A DNA stretch of 64,000 nucleotides from Pseudomonadota bacterium (GTDB lineage: Bacteria; Myxococcota_A; UBA796; GCA-2862545). The stretch spans positions 1 to 64,000 of the forward strand of contig JAGSGY010000009.1 of the NCBI GenBank assembly GCA_023954855.1. The letters run 5' to 3'. The notes under the pieces were generated by a model, which was not told the DNA's origin, ran no database searches, and saw nothing but the letters and a program-made list of their open reading frames with translations. Shown piece after piece: positions 34,272 to 42,225 of this stretch. How positions within the stretch are numbered: position 1 is the stretch's first letter; each line of letters starts with the position of its first letter. The translations under genes and the position numbers were made by a program.

Positions 34272-35926
34272 GCTTCCAGACCGTCGCGGACCTGCTCCGC
34301 GCGCGCACGGCCGAGACCCCGGACAAGGTCGCGATCTTGTTCCCGGGAAAGCGCCGCGCGGGCGAGCCGAGCTGGGACCCCACCTCATTCCGTGAGCTCG
34401 ACAGCCTCGCCGATCGCTACGCACATGGGTTTGCGTCCAAAGGCGTGAACCGAGGTGACCGCGTGCTCGTGCTGATCAAGCCTGGCGAGGACCTCTACGG
34501 CGTCCTGTTCGGCCTGTTGCGCATGGGTGCGGTGCCGGTGTTGCTGGACCCGGGCATGGGCATCAAGGGCGTGCTCGCCTGTGTCGAGCAGATTGGCGCG
34601 CGCGTCATCGTCGCCATTTCGCCCGTCCACGCCGTGCGCACGTTCATTCGCAAGCCCTTCAAGGCTGCCGAAGTCTTCGTGACCGCAGGCGCCCGCTGGT
34701 TCTGGGGAGGCGAATCGCTCGCCGCTCTGCGCGATGGCGCGCCCGACACGCCGTACCCGCACCAAACCTTCGAGCCCAACGACGAAGCGGCAATCATCTT
34801 CACCTCGGGAAGCACTGGACCCGCAAAGGGCGTCTCGCTGCGCCATGGCGCCTTCAGCTTCCAGGTCGAAGCCCTGCAGACCATGCTCGAGCTTGGACCC
34901 GGCGATGTAACCGTCGAGTGCTTCGCGGCCTTCGCCATCTTCGACGTCGCGATGGGCATGACCTGCGTCATCCCCGAGATGAACCTGTCGAAGCCGGCCA
35001 CCGCGGACCCGGCGAAGATTGTCGAAGCCATTCAGGCCTACCACCCGACCCTCGCTTTCGCCTCGCCGATTGTGTGGATCAACATGGTGCGGCACTGCCA
35101 GGCGAACGACGTGAAGCTCCCGAGCTTCAAGAAGCTGATCACCGTGGGCGCACCGATTCCGCCCGATCTGCACCGCCGCTTCCGCACCCTGCTGTCGCCC
35201 GGCGTCGAGGTGTTCACCCCGTACGGCGCCACCGAGGGCCTGCCGGTCAGCCTGATCGGCACGAACATGATCCTCAGCGAGACCGCAGCGGCCACGGGCC
35301 GAGGCGCTGGAACCTGCGTCGGACGCCCTGCCCCCGGCATGACCATTCGCGTGATCGGCATCACCGAAGACCCGATTGCGACCTGGTCCGACGACCTGAC
35401 GGTCGCCGATGGCGTCATTGGCGAGGTCGTCATCGACGGCGCTGTCGTCAGCCCTGAGTACAAGGAGCGCCCCGACGCCACGACCGCCGCGAAGATCGCC
35501 GCGGAAGGCCGGATCATGCACCGCATGGGCGACCTCGGCTACCTCGATCAGGGCGGCCGCCTCTGGTTCTGTGGCCGCAAGGCGCACCGACTCGAGACGC
35601 CAAACGGCATGGTCCCCTCGGTTCCCGTCGAAGGCATCTACAACGAGCACCCCAGGGTGCTGCGCACCGCACTCGTCGGTGTCGGCCCGCGCGGACACGA
35701 GACCCCCATCCTCGCCGTCGAGCTCGAGAAGGGTGAGCGCTGGACGGCCGACCTCGGCGACGAACTGGCGATCATGGCCGTCGGCACGCGCTGGGAAGGC
35801 GTGGTCGACAAGATCGTGCACCACACCGGCTTTCCGACCGACGCCCGCCACAACTCGAAGATCCGCCGCGAGGACCTGAAGGTCTGGGCAGAGTCGAAGT
35901 TCGGCACCGCACTGGCGGCAAAATGA
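34268..35926 (+). CDS. oleC: OleC, AMP-dependent beta-lactone synthetase
   Basis: 552 residues, GTG start overlapping the oleB stop. Acyl-adenylating (ANL) superfamily: P-loop FTSGSTGPAKG at 178-188, TPYGATEGLP (A5 type), and MGDLGYLDQGGRLWFCGRKAHR (A7/A8 core GDLGYLDQGGRLWFCGRK). The last-motif lysine region is NSKIRREDLKVWA. OleC converts the beta-hydroxy acid from OleD into a beta-lactone using ATP. Length and order agree with established ole operons. Confidence 0.95.
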   Translation: MSFQTVADLLRARTAETPDKVAILFPGKRRAGEPSWDPTSFRELDSLADRYAHGFASKGVNRGDRVLVLIKPGEDLYGVLFGLLRMGAVPVLLDPGMGIKGVLACVEQIGARVIVAISPVHAVRTFIRKPFKAAEVFVTAGARWFWGGESLAALRDGAPDTPYPHQTFEPNDEAAIIFTSGSTGPAKGVSLRHGAFSFQVEALQTMLELGPGDVTVECFAAFAIFDVAMGMTCVIPEMNLSKPATADPAKIVEAIQAYHPTLAFASPIVWINMVRHCQANDVKLPSFKKLITVGAPIPPDLHRRFRTLLSPGVEVFTPYGATEGLPVSLIGTNMILSETAAATGRGAGTCVGRPAPGMTIRVIGITEDPIATWSDDLTVADGVIGEVVIDGAVVSPEYKERPDATTAAKIAAEGRIMHRMGDLGYLDQGGRLWFCGRKAHRLETPNGMVPSVPVEGIYNEHPRVLRTALVGVGPRGHETPILAVELEKGERWTADLGDELAIMAVGTRWEGVVDKIVHHTGFPTDARHNSKIRREDLKVWAESKFGTALAAK

Positions 35927-36957
35927 AGGCTCTCGTCACCGGAGGAGGCGGCTTTCTCGGCCGCCGCATCGTCGAACTCCTCGTCAGCCAAGGCCATGAC
36001 GTCAGCTTTCTCTCGCGCCGTCGCTACCCGGAAGTCGAGGCCTGTGGAGCGACGGGCCTGCAGGTCGATCTGGCCGATGCAGCCGCCGTTCGCGAGGCGG
36101 TACGGGGACGCGACATCGTCTTCCACGTCGCGGCCAAGGCCGAGCCATGGGGTCCCCGCGAGTCGTTCGTCCGGGTCAACGTGGATGGCACCAAGCACTT
36201 GATCGACGCGATGAAGGCCGAGGGCGTGACCCGCCTCGTCTACACCTCCACGCCGTCGGTGGTGTCGCTGTTACACGACACCGAGAACGGCGCCCAGGAC
36301 CTGCCCTACTCCGAGGCCTACCCCTCGCCCTACGGCGAGACCAAGGCCATTGCAGAGAAGCTTGTGCTCGAGGCCAATGGTCCGAGCCTGGCCACGGTCT
36401 CCCTGCGGCCGCACCTGATCATCGGCCCCCGCGAAGACAAGATGATTCCCCGGGTACTCGACCGCGCCAAGAGCGGAAAGCTGCCGATCATCGGCGACGG
36501 CTCGAACACCGTCGACATCACCTACATCGACAACGCCGCCTGGGCGCACCTCGATGCCGCCGAAGCCCTGACCGACCACACCGCCGCGTGTGCCGGAAAG
36601 GCCTACTTCATCTCGAACGATGAGCCGGTCTCGCTGTGGAAGTGGATGGACGAGTTTGTCGTCGCCAACGGCCTGCCGCCTCTGAAGCGGCGCATTAGCT
36701 ACGGCCTCGCTTGGCGCGTGGCAAGCATCGTCGAGTGGGTCTGGACCGTGCTGGGCATCAAGAGCGAGCCGCGCATCACCCGCATGCAAGTGACCGGCAT
36801 GGGCCGCACGCACTGGTACGACATGGGCCCCGCCAAGCGTGACTTCGGCTACCGCATCCGCATTCCCCTCGAGGAAGGCACGCGGGCCACGGTGCAGTGG
36901 TTCACCGAGGGCAAAGCCGAGGCCGTCACGACCGAGGGCGAGGTCATCACCTACTAG
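35923..36957 (+). CDS. oleD: OleD, NAD(P)H-dependent beta-keto acid reductase
   Basis: 344 residues, ATG overlapping oleC by four bases. Extended short-chain dehydrogenase: TGGGGFLG cofactor motif at residues 6-13, catalytic Tyr137 and Lys141 in YGETK, preceded by VYTSTPSVV. The C-terminal part includes a hydrophobic SIVEWVWTVLGI stretch that may aid membrane association. OleD reduces the OleA product to the beta-hydroxy acid. The gene ends by sharing CTAG with the convergent kinase. All four Ole enzymes are thus present and apparently intact. Confidence 0.95.
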   Translation: MKALVTGGGGFLGRRIVELLVSQGHDVSFLSRRRYPEVEACGATGLQVDLADAAAVREAVRGRDIVFHVAAKAEPWGPRESFVRVNVDGTKHLIDAMKAEGVTRLVYTSTPSVVSLLHDTENGAQDLPYSEAYPSPYGETKAIAEKLVLEANGPSLATVSLRPHLIIGPREDKMIPRVLDRAKSGKLPIIGDGSNTVDITYIDNAAWAHLDAAEALTDHTAACAGKAYFISNDEPVSLWKWMDEFVVANGLPPLKRRISYGLAWRVASIVEWVWTVLGIKSEPRITRMQVTGMGRTHWYDMGPAKRDFGYRIRIPLEEGTRATVQWFTEGKAEAVTTEGEVITY

Positions 36958-38303
36958 GCGCCGGCTTCAGCCCGGCTGATGAGCGACGACGCCGCTTCGG
37001 CGATCTCGGGGTCTTCGTGGTCGCGGAACTGCGCCACCAACTCGAGGACCACCGGCGTGGGGCGATGCTTGAGGGCGTCGAGGGCCATCGCCAGCTCGAG
37101 CACGGAGACCGGCTTGCGCCAGAACTGCCATCGGGGTGTGTTCGCGCGGTGAAGCACCTCGACGAAAGGCTCCGGCGTCCAGTCGGGGTTGAAGGCGAGC
37201 AACCACTTGAGTTCGCGACGACGCTCGGCCCAGCCGGGTTCAGCCAGAAAACGTCGGACCCGCCGATCCGCTGTGAGCGCCAACCCAGGAGCCGGCGTGG
37301 AGCCGAGGTCCGCCGAGAGCGCGTCGAGGGACTCGGGGTCCTCGAGAAAGGACACCTCGTGCCAGACAGGATGGTCGTGCGGGTCGCAGGTGTTTCGCCC
37401 TTCGAAGACCGGGGTGACGAACGCGGCTGCGAAGTCCATCAGGTCACGCGGCAGACCGGCCTGCTCTTGAAAAGCCTCGATGCCTGCGATGAGCTGATCG
37501 ATGGTGGGCCGCTCGGCAGGGTCCCAGGCACACAGCGAGCGCATCAGCCGACGAAGCGCACGCCCGTCGACCTCGGAGAGATCGGCGGTCTCGAGGTGCT
37601 CGAGGTGCTTGTCGAGGGCCTCATCGTGGCTGGCTTCCAGTCGGGGGAGCACAGGTACGCGCCCGGTCATGCCCTCGATCAGCGTGAGGCCCAGGCCATA
37701 GACATCGACCGCGGGCGACTCCTGGGCCCCATGGAACCGCTCGGGAGCCATGTAGCCATGACTGCCGATAATCGTGCTCACCGTAGTCGCTTCGCGCTCG
37801 AGGAATTCACCGCGTGCGAGGCCAAAATCGACGACCTTCACCTCGCCGTGAATCGACACAAGCAGGTTGCCTGGCTTGATGTCCCGGTGGACGATGCGCA
37901 GGGTCTGGCCGTTGCTGGCGCGCCCATCATAGGCATCGCCGAGCGCTCGAGCGGACCGGCGGCCCACCTCGAGGAGCGCCTGTGGAGGCAGCGGCCCACG
38001 CTGCTCGTCGAGCAGCTCGCGAATGCTGACACCCTCGACCCACTCCATGATCATGACGGGTCGCCGACGCATGCCGCGGAGCTCTTCGACCCGCACGATG
38101 TTCGGGTGATTCAGCTTCGAGAGCAGTCGCGCTTCGTCACGCGTGCGCATGAGGACTTGGGGACTTCCGGAGAGTTGGCCCCGCAGCACCTTGACGGCCA
38201 CGACGCGACCGAGCGGGTCATCCCGACGACGGGCAGCACAGACGGTTCCGTAAGCACCGGCGGCGCGAATCTCCAGAACCTCGAAAGCACCTTCACCTGC
38301 CAA
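36954..38303 (-). CDS. Eukaryote-like Ser/Thr protein kinase
   Basis: 449 residues from a TTG with GGGAG 5 bases upstream. Kinase domain at about 8-275: AYGTVCAARRRDD, VVAVKVLRG, HRDIKPGNLL, VVDFGLARG, MAPERFHG, GLGLTLIEGMTGRVP. The C-terminal 170 residues are helical and include a possible HEAT-like repeat at the end (PTPVVLELVAQFRDHEDPEI). No membrane segment. It is convergent with oleD; a link to hydrocarbon synthesis is not shown. Confidence 0.9.
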   Translation of the reverse strand: MAGEGAFEVLEIRAAGAYGTVCAARRRDDPLGRVVAVKVLRGQLSGSPQVLMRTRDEARLLSKLNHPNIVRVEELRGMRRRPVMIMEWVEGVSIRELLDEQRGPLPPQALLEVGRRSARALGDAYDGRASNGQTLRIVHRDIKPGNLLVSIHGEVKVVDFGLARGEFLEREATTVSTIIGSHGYMAPERFHGAQESPAVDVYGLGLTLIEGMTGRVPVLPRLEASHDEALDKHLEHLETADLSEVDGRALRRLMRSLCAWDPAERPTIDQLIAGIEAFQEQAGLPRDLMDFAAAFVTPVFEGRNTCDPHDHPVWHEVSFLEDPESLDALSADLGSTPAPGLALTADRRVRRFLAEPGWAERRRELKWLLAFNPDWTPEPFVEVLHRANTPRWQFWRKPVSVLELAMALDALKHRPTPVVLELVAQFRDHEDPEIAEAASSLISRAEAGA

Positions 38304-38351
38304 GAACTCTCCCGAGGCGACAGCATAGCGCCCGCGAAGGAAAGCTCCCTT

Positions 38352-38894
38352 CTAGAGGCGCTCACCTCGCTCCGGAAGCTCACCGGAGAGCACCTTCTGC
38401 ACGTGCTTCTCGACGCGTTCATCTCGTTCGCTTCGCGCCTCCTCAAGCCGCTCACGGGCCTTGGCTAGTCGAGCCTCTTGCAGTGCAATCTGGGCCTCGG
38501 CACTCTCCAAACGAAGTTCGTAGCCCTCCTCGACCAAGGCCTCGACGTCGGCGCGGCGCTCCTTCTGGTCCCGCTTCGAGAGCTCGTCAAAGTCCCCGCT
38601 CAGGTCTTGGAGCTCGGAGCGAACCTCCTTCATGCGCGCGCGGCGGTCCATCGCCGTAGGATCGACCTCCATCAAGTGCATCATCTTGCCGGCGCGCCGC
38701 AAGGCCATGCGGTAGCGCTCGGGATCTGCAGACTCGAGGCGCATCAGCTTCGCGTGCTTCGTGGCGTCTTGCTCGGCCACCCACTCGAGGACTTCCGCCT
38801 CGCGTTCTTGCGCGCGCTCGGCACGCGGGGACTGCGCCAGGGCGACGCCGCCCAGCAGGCATAGAGAGAGGAGTGTGAAGGGAATGCGCTTCAT
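38352..38894 (-). CDS. Secreted, highly charged coiled-coil protein
   Basis: 180 residues. Signal peptide MKRIPFTLLSLCLLGGVALAQ, then a continuous Glu/Arg/Lys/Ala-rich helix likely to form coiled coil. The overall look is that of periplasmic CpxP/ZraP-type stress proteins, although no LTxxQ motif was found. It closes a four-gene minus-strand unit with the next secreted protein, an anti-sigma factor and an ECF sigma factor (gap 9 bases to the next). Confidence 0.8.
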   Translation of the reverse strand: MKRIPFTLLSLCLLGGVALAQSPRAERAQEREAEVLEWVAEQDATKHAKLMRLESADPERYRMALRRAGKMMHLMEVDPTAMDRRARMKEVRSELQDLSGDFDELSKRDQKERRADVEALVEEGYELRLESAEAQIALQEARLAKARERLEEARSERDERVEKHVQKVLSGELPERGERL

Positions 38895-38903
38895 GACGGG
38901 CTC

Positions 38904-39491
38904 CTAGAGTTCGGGCATGGGGTTCATGAGGCCGTCCACGAAGGCATCGATGCGCGACTCGCGCTCGGCATCGCGCTCGGCGATCTCAGCTTCGAGGGCC
39001 TCGATACGGGCCTGGGCCTCGGCGAGACGCAGCTTTCGCTCCTCCTGACGAAGGTCAAAGAGCTCGGCGACAAGGGGCTCAAGCTCGGCACGCCGCTTCT
39101 TCTGTTCGGCCTTGGGAAGCTCGTTGACCCCCTCGGCAAGCTGACGAATCGCGCGCTCCTTCTCGCTCATCGCGCGGCGACGCTCGGCCCGCTCTGGGTC
39201 CTTGAGGTCGGCCTTGGTTCGGCGGACGGTCTGGGTGAGCTTCTGGCGAAAGCCGGCGCGCTCTTCGGGCGTCTCGACGCGGCGGCGGAGCTTCTGCATG
39301 CGCTCATGGGCGTCGGGCGCGTTCTCCGCGAGGAAATGCATCATCTCATCGATGGTGGCGCGGTCCCCTCGGGGTGCGCGCGCGGGTGGCGTCGGAGGAC
39401 GTGCGGAGGCCCCAGGCGCCGGAGGAGCGGGAGTCGCCAGGGCGGGGGTGCCGAAAGCGAAGGCGGCAAGAATCAGAGTGGTGCGAAACAT
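38904..39491 (-). CDS. Secreted, highly charged coiled-coil protein
   Basis: 195 residues from the ATG at 39491, which starts a signal peptide (MFRTTLILAAFAFGTPALA); the longer open frame overlaps the anti-sigma gene and is rejected. A Pro/Ala linker (about 20-45) precedes a long charged helix with repeats of E, R, K and A. Same general design as the neighbour at 38352-38894, suggesting duplication with divergence. Probably a periplasmic partner of the sigma/anti-sigma switch. Confidence 0.8.
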   Translation of the reverse strand: MFRTTLILAAFAFGTPALATPAPPAPGASARPPTPPARAPRGDRATIDEMMHFLAENAPDAHERMQKLRRRVETPEERAGFRQKLTQTVRRTKADLKDPERAERRRAMSEKERAIRQLAEGVNELPKAEQKKRRAELEPLVAELFDLRQEERKLRLAEAQARIEALEAEIAERDAERESRIDAFVDGLMNPMPEL

Positions 39492-39498
39492 CGGGTCC

Positions 39499-39885
39499 TC
39501 ACAGAGTCGAGAGATCGAGAGAGAGTTCGTCGAGCTCGGCGTCGAGGCCATCCAGCTCGAAGGAGAGGTCATCGACGGGAACGACGGCTGCAGGAGCAAC
39601 TGCAACGCGAGCCCCAGTGTCGACAGGAGCCACCGATGCGCCCGGGATGAGCGCGAAAGCGAGCGCCGCTGCCGCGACGACAGCCGGGAGCCACATCCAT
39701 GCCCGGGAGTTCGCGGGGGCAGGCAGTGCTTGGGTCTCGAGTCCTGCCGCTGCGACCGCCACATCGGCGTGCATCGCTACAACCTCGCTGCATTCGGCAC
39801 ACTCGGCGACGTGGGCCGCTTGGGCCGCATCGCCCTCGCCGTATAGCCAGAGCAAGGTCGCGCCCTCGGCATGTTCACAGCTCAT
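39499..39885 (-). CDS. Membrane-anchored zinc-finger anti-sigma factor
   Basis: 128 residues from the ATG at 39885 that overlaps the sigma gene stop (ATGA). The N-terminal part has CEHAEG and HVAECAEC, the His-x3-Cys-x2-Cys of the ZAS (anti-sigma) fold, on the cytoplasmic side. One membrane helix follows (WMWLPAVVAAAALAFALIPG), then a short periplasmic tail rich in Asp, Glu and Leu. It would hold the ECF sigma factor until a periplasmic signal triggers release. Confidence 0.85.
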   Translation of the reverse strand: MSCEHAEGATLLWLYGEGDAAQAAHVAECAECSEVVAMHADVAVAAAGLETQALPAPANSRAWMWLPAVVAAAALAFALIPGASVAPVDTGARVAVAPAAVVPVDDLSFELDGLDAELDELSLDLSTL

Positions 39886-40406
39886 GAGCTCTCCTCGGGA
39901 CCTAGTCCCTTCGCACGCAACGCGGCCGCGATGGCCTTGACTGCGCGGTGATGGCGTCCGAGCGCCGTGTTCAGCGGCACATTCTGGCGCCGTGCAATGT
40001 CGCGAAAGCTGACGGTCTCGGTCATCCGCCACCGGAAGACCTCCGCGATCTGCGGTGAGAGTCCGGCGAGCGTCGCCTCGACCACGTCGAGTACAGCGTC
40101 TGCACGCGCCGTGTCGTGGGGCGTATGGGCAGAGCCGCCCCCTGCCGCATCGACCGCCGCATCGTCCATCCCCACCAGTGAGATGCGCACGCTGCGACGT
40201 CGGTGGAGATCGATGACCTGCCGCCGTGCAACGGCATATACGTAGGCCCGAAAGCTGCGCGGGTCGGCGCAGTCCGGATTGGCGCGGGCCACCTTGAGCC
40301 AGATTTCCTGCATCGCCTCCTCGGGTTGCGGACAGCGGCGCACGAGAAAGCGCAACAGCTCGGGGCTGAGGCGGTCGATCTCGGTGTTGATGCGCGATGC
40401 GTGCAC
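39882..40406 (-). CDS. ECF-type RNA polymerase sigma factor
   Basis: 174 residues from a GTG. Region 2 is AMQEIWLKVARANPDC...FRAYVYAVARRQVIDLHRRR (core YAVARRQVIDLHRRR) and region 4 is LSPQIAEVFRWRMTETVSFRDIARRQNVPLNTA (core SFRDIARRQNVPLNTA), with the recognition helix ending RHHRAVKAI. It heads a unit of sigma, anti-sigma and two secreted charged proteins. Such units usually sense envelope stress and are autoregulated. It is divergent from the TldD-like gene. Confidence 0.9.
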   Translation of the reverse strand: MHASRINTEIDRLSPELLRFLVRRCPQPEEAMQEIWLKVARANPDCADPRSFRAYVYAVARRQVIDLHRRRSVRISLVGMDDAAVDAAGGGSAHTPHDTARADAVLDVVEATLAGLSPQIAEVFRWRMTETVSFRDIARRQNVPLNTALGRHHRAVKAIAAALRAKGLGPEESS

Positions 40407-40548
40407 GACGTCCCCGGGAAGGCTCGCAAGGGGAAACGGGCCATCCGTCGATCTATTGTGCGCTGAACAAACTTTGTCGCGAAACCCAATCCGGCGCCGC
40501 GTGTCCGACCGCTGCGACTAGAGTTCCCAGCACTCCACGGAGGCCCAC
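40407..40548. promoter_or_regulatory. Divergent intergenic region, ECF sigma and TldD-like genes
   Basis: 142 bases holding both promoters. The only A/T-richer stretch is near 40450-40480 (ATCTATTGTGCGCTGAACAA). No convincing -35 or -10 boxes were picked out. GGAGG at 40539-40543 serves the GTG of the TldD-like gene. Confidence 0.4.
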
Positions 40549-42225
40549 GTGTTCCTCGCGCTCTTGCTCCTCACCGCTGCCCCGGCCTCGGAGCTGACGG
40601 ATCTGCTCAGCGCCGAGCTCGACAACGCCCTTGAGGTGTTCTCGGCCCAAGATGAGAAGCCGCACTATCTGGCGCTCGCCGTCACCGACCAGGACCAGGT
40701 CACGGTCTCGGCCAGAGGCGGCACCGTCGGCAGCTCGATCGAGCGACACGAGCGCGTCTTGGACGTCGATCTGCGTGTTGGCGAGCCTGCACTCGACTCG
40801 ACACACCCCCTGCGCGGCTTTTCGGCGATGGAGGGCAGCTCGCGGTCTCGGGTTCTGCTGCCGGCCGAGTCGGGCTACGCGCTCCGCCACGCCATCCGCA
40901 CCGAGCTCGACGGCCAGTACCGCGACCACGCCGAGCGCATCGTCATGATCCGCGCCAACCGAAGCGTGAAGGTCGAAGAGGAAGACAACGCCCCCGATTT
41001 CTCTCCGCGCGACGAGTCGACGGTCGACGAGCTGCCCATCGCCGACATGGACATCGACCGCGAAGCCTGGGAAGTCGCGCTCTCAGGCATCTCGGCCATC
41101 CTCGAAGAGTCCGAGCATGTGCACGCGAGCAATGTGCAGATTCAGGCGGTGCGGACCGCCAAGAGCTTTGTGGACTCGGAGGGCTCGAGCATCGTCCACG
41201 GCACCGTGCGCGCACGCGTGTCCATGCAGGTCCAGTCCGTCGCCGACGACGGCGACCACATCAACGTGTTCGTCTCGAAGGACGTCCACGACCCGAGTGC
41301 CCTGCCCACCGAGGACGTGCTCACGTCGTGGGCCACCGAAGCCGTGGATCACCTGCACGCCCTTCGCGACGCCCCTCGTGCCACGCCCTACTCGGGGCCC
41401 GTGCTGCTGACCGGAAAGGCGTCAGGCGTGTTCTTCCACGAGGTCTTCGGCCACCGCGTCGAAGGGCACCGCCAGAAGCGCGAGTCCGAGGGCAAGACCT
41501 TCGCAGACTACGTCGGCAAGCCGATCTTGCCGGACTTCATCGACGTCTTCGACGACCCGACCATCGCTCACCTCGCTGGCGACGACTTGAACGGGCACTA
41601 CGCTTACGACGATGAGGGCGTGCCGGCGACCCGCGCCGAGCTCGTCGACGACGGCGTGTTTCAGGGTTTCTTGATGAGCCGCACGCCGATCTCGGGCTTT
41701 CCCGACAGCAACGGCCACGGCCGCCGAATGGCCGGTCGCGCCCCAGTCGCCCGCATGGGCAACACCATCGTCGAGGCCGCGAAGACCTCCACACGCGAGC
41801 AGCTCCGGACCCGCCTTCGCAAGTATGCCAAGGACCAGGATCTCGACTTCGGCATTCTCGTCGAGGATATCGAGGGCGGCTTCACGCTGACCGGCCGCGT
41901 GATGCCAAATGCCTTCAATGTGCGCGCATCGACGGCTTGGCGGGTGTTCGTCGATGGCCGGGAAGACGAGCTGATTCGCGGCATCGACCTGGTCGGCACA
42001 CCCTTCGTCGCGTTCAGCAACCTGCGCGCGGCTGGCGAAGAACGCCAAGTGTTCAACGGCCACTGCGGTGCCGAGAGCGGTTGGGTTCCGGTGTCGGCGG
42101 TCGCTCCGGACTTGCTCTTCGAGCGGCTCGAGTTCCAGCTGAAGGAGAAGGGGCAGGAACGACCGCCCTTGCTCGACAAGCCCGGTCCCGACGGGTCCTC
42201 GGACGCCGAGGGGGTGGCCCAATGA
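40549..42225 (+). CDS. TldD-like metalloprotease with signal peptide
   Basis: 558 residues from a GTG with GGAGG upstream. The first 14 residues (MFLALLLLTAAPAS) look like a signal peptide, unlike cytosolic TldD. The protease motif is HEVFGH (His297, Glu298, His302) followed by RVEGH. Also typical: YAYDDEGVPA, LMSRTPISGFPDSNGHGR and the C-terminal GTPFVAFSNLRAAG. TldD/TldE pairs cleave unfolded peptides, for example in microcin B17 maturation. It overlaps a degenerate partner gene by ATGA. Confidence 0.88.
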   Translation: MFLALLLLTAAPASELTDLLSAELDNALEVFSAQDEKPHYLALAVTDQDQVTVSARGGTVGSSIERHERVLDVDLRVGEPALDSTHPLRGFSAMEGSSRSRVLLPAESGYALRHAIRTELDGQYRDHAERIVMIRANRSVKVEEEDNAPDFSPRDESTVDELPIADMDIDREAWEVALSGISAILEESEHVHASNVQIQAVRTAKSFVDSEGSSIVHGTVRARVSMQVQSVADDGDHINVFVSKDVHDPSALPTEDVLTSWATEAVDHLHALRDAPRATPYSGPVLLTGKASGVFFHEVFGHRVEGHRQKRESEGKTFADYVGKPILPDFIDVFDDPTIAHLAGDDLNGHYAYDDEGVPATRAELVDDGVFQGFLMSRTPISGFPDSNGHGRRMAGRAPVARMGNTIVEAAKTSTREQLRTRLRKYAKDQDLDFGILVEDIEGGFTLTGRVMPNAFNVRASTAWRVFVDGREDELIRGIDLVGTPFVAFSNLRAAGEERQVFNGHCGAESGWVPVSAVAPDLLFERLEFQLKEKGQERPPLLDKPGPDGSSDAEGVAQ

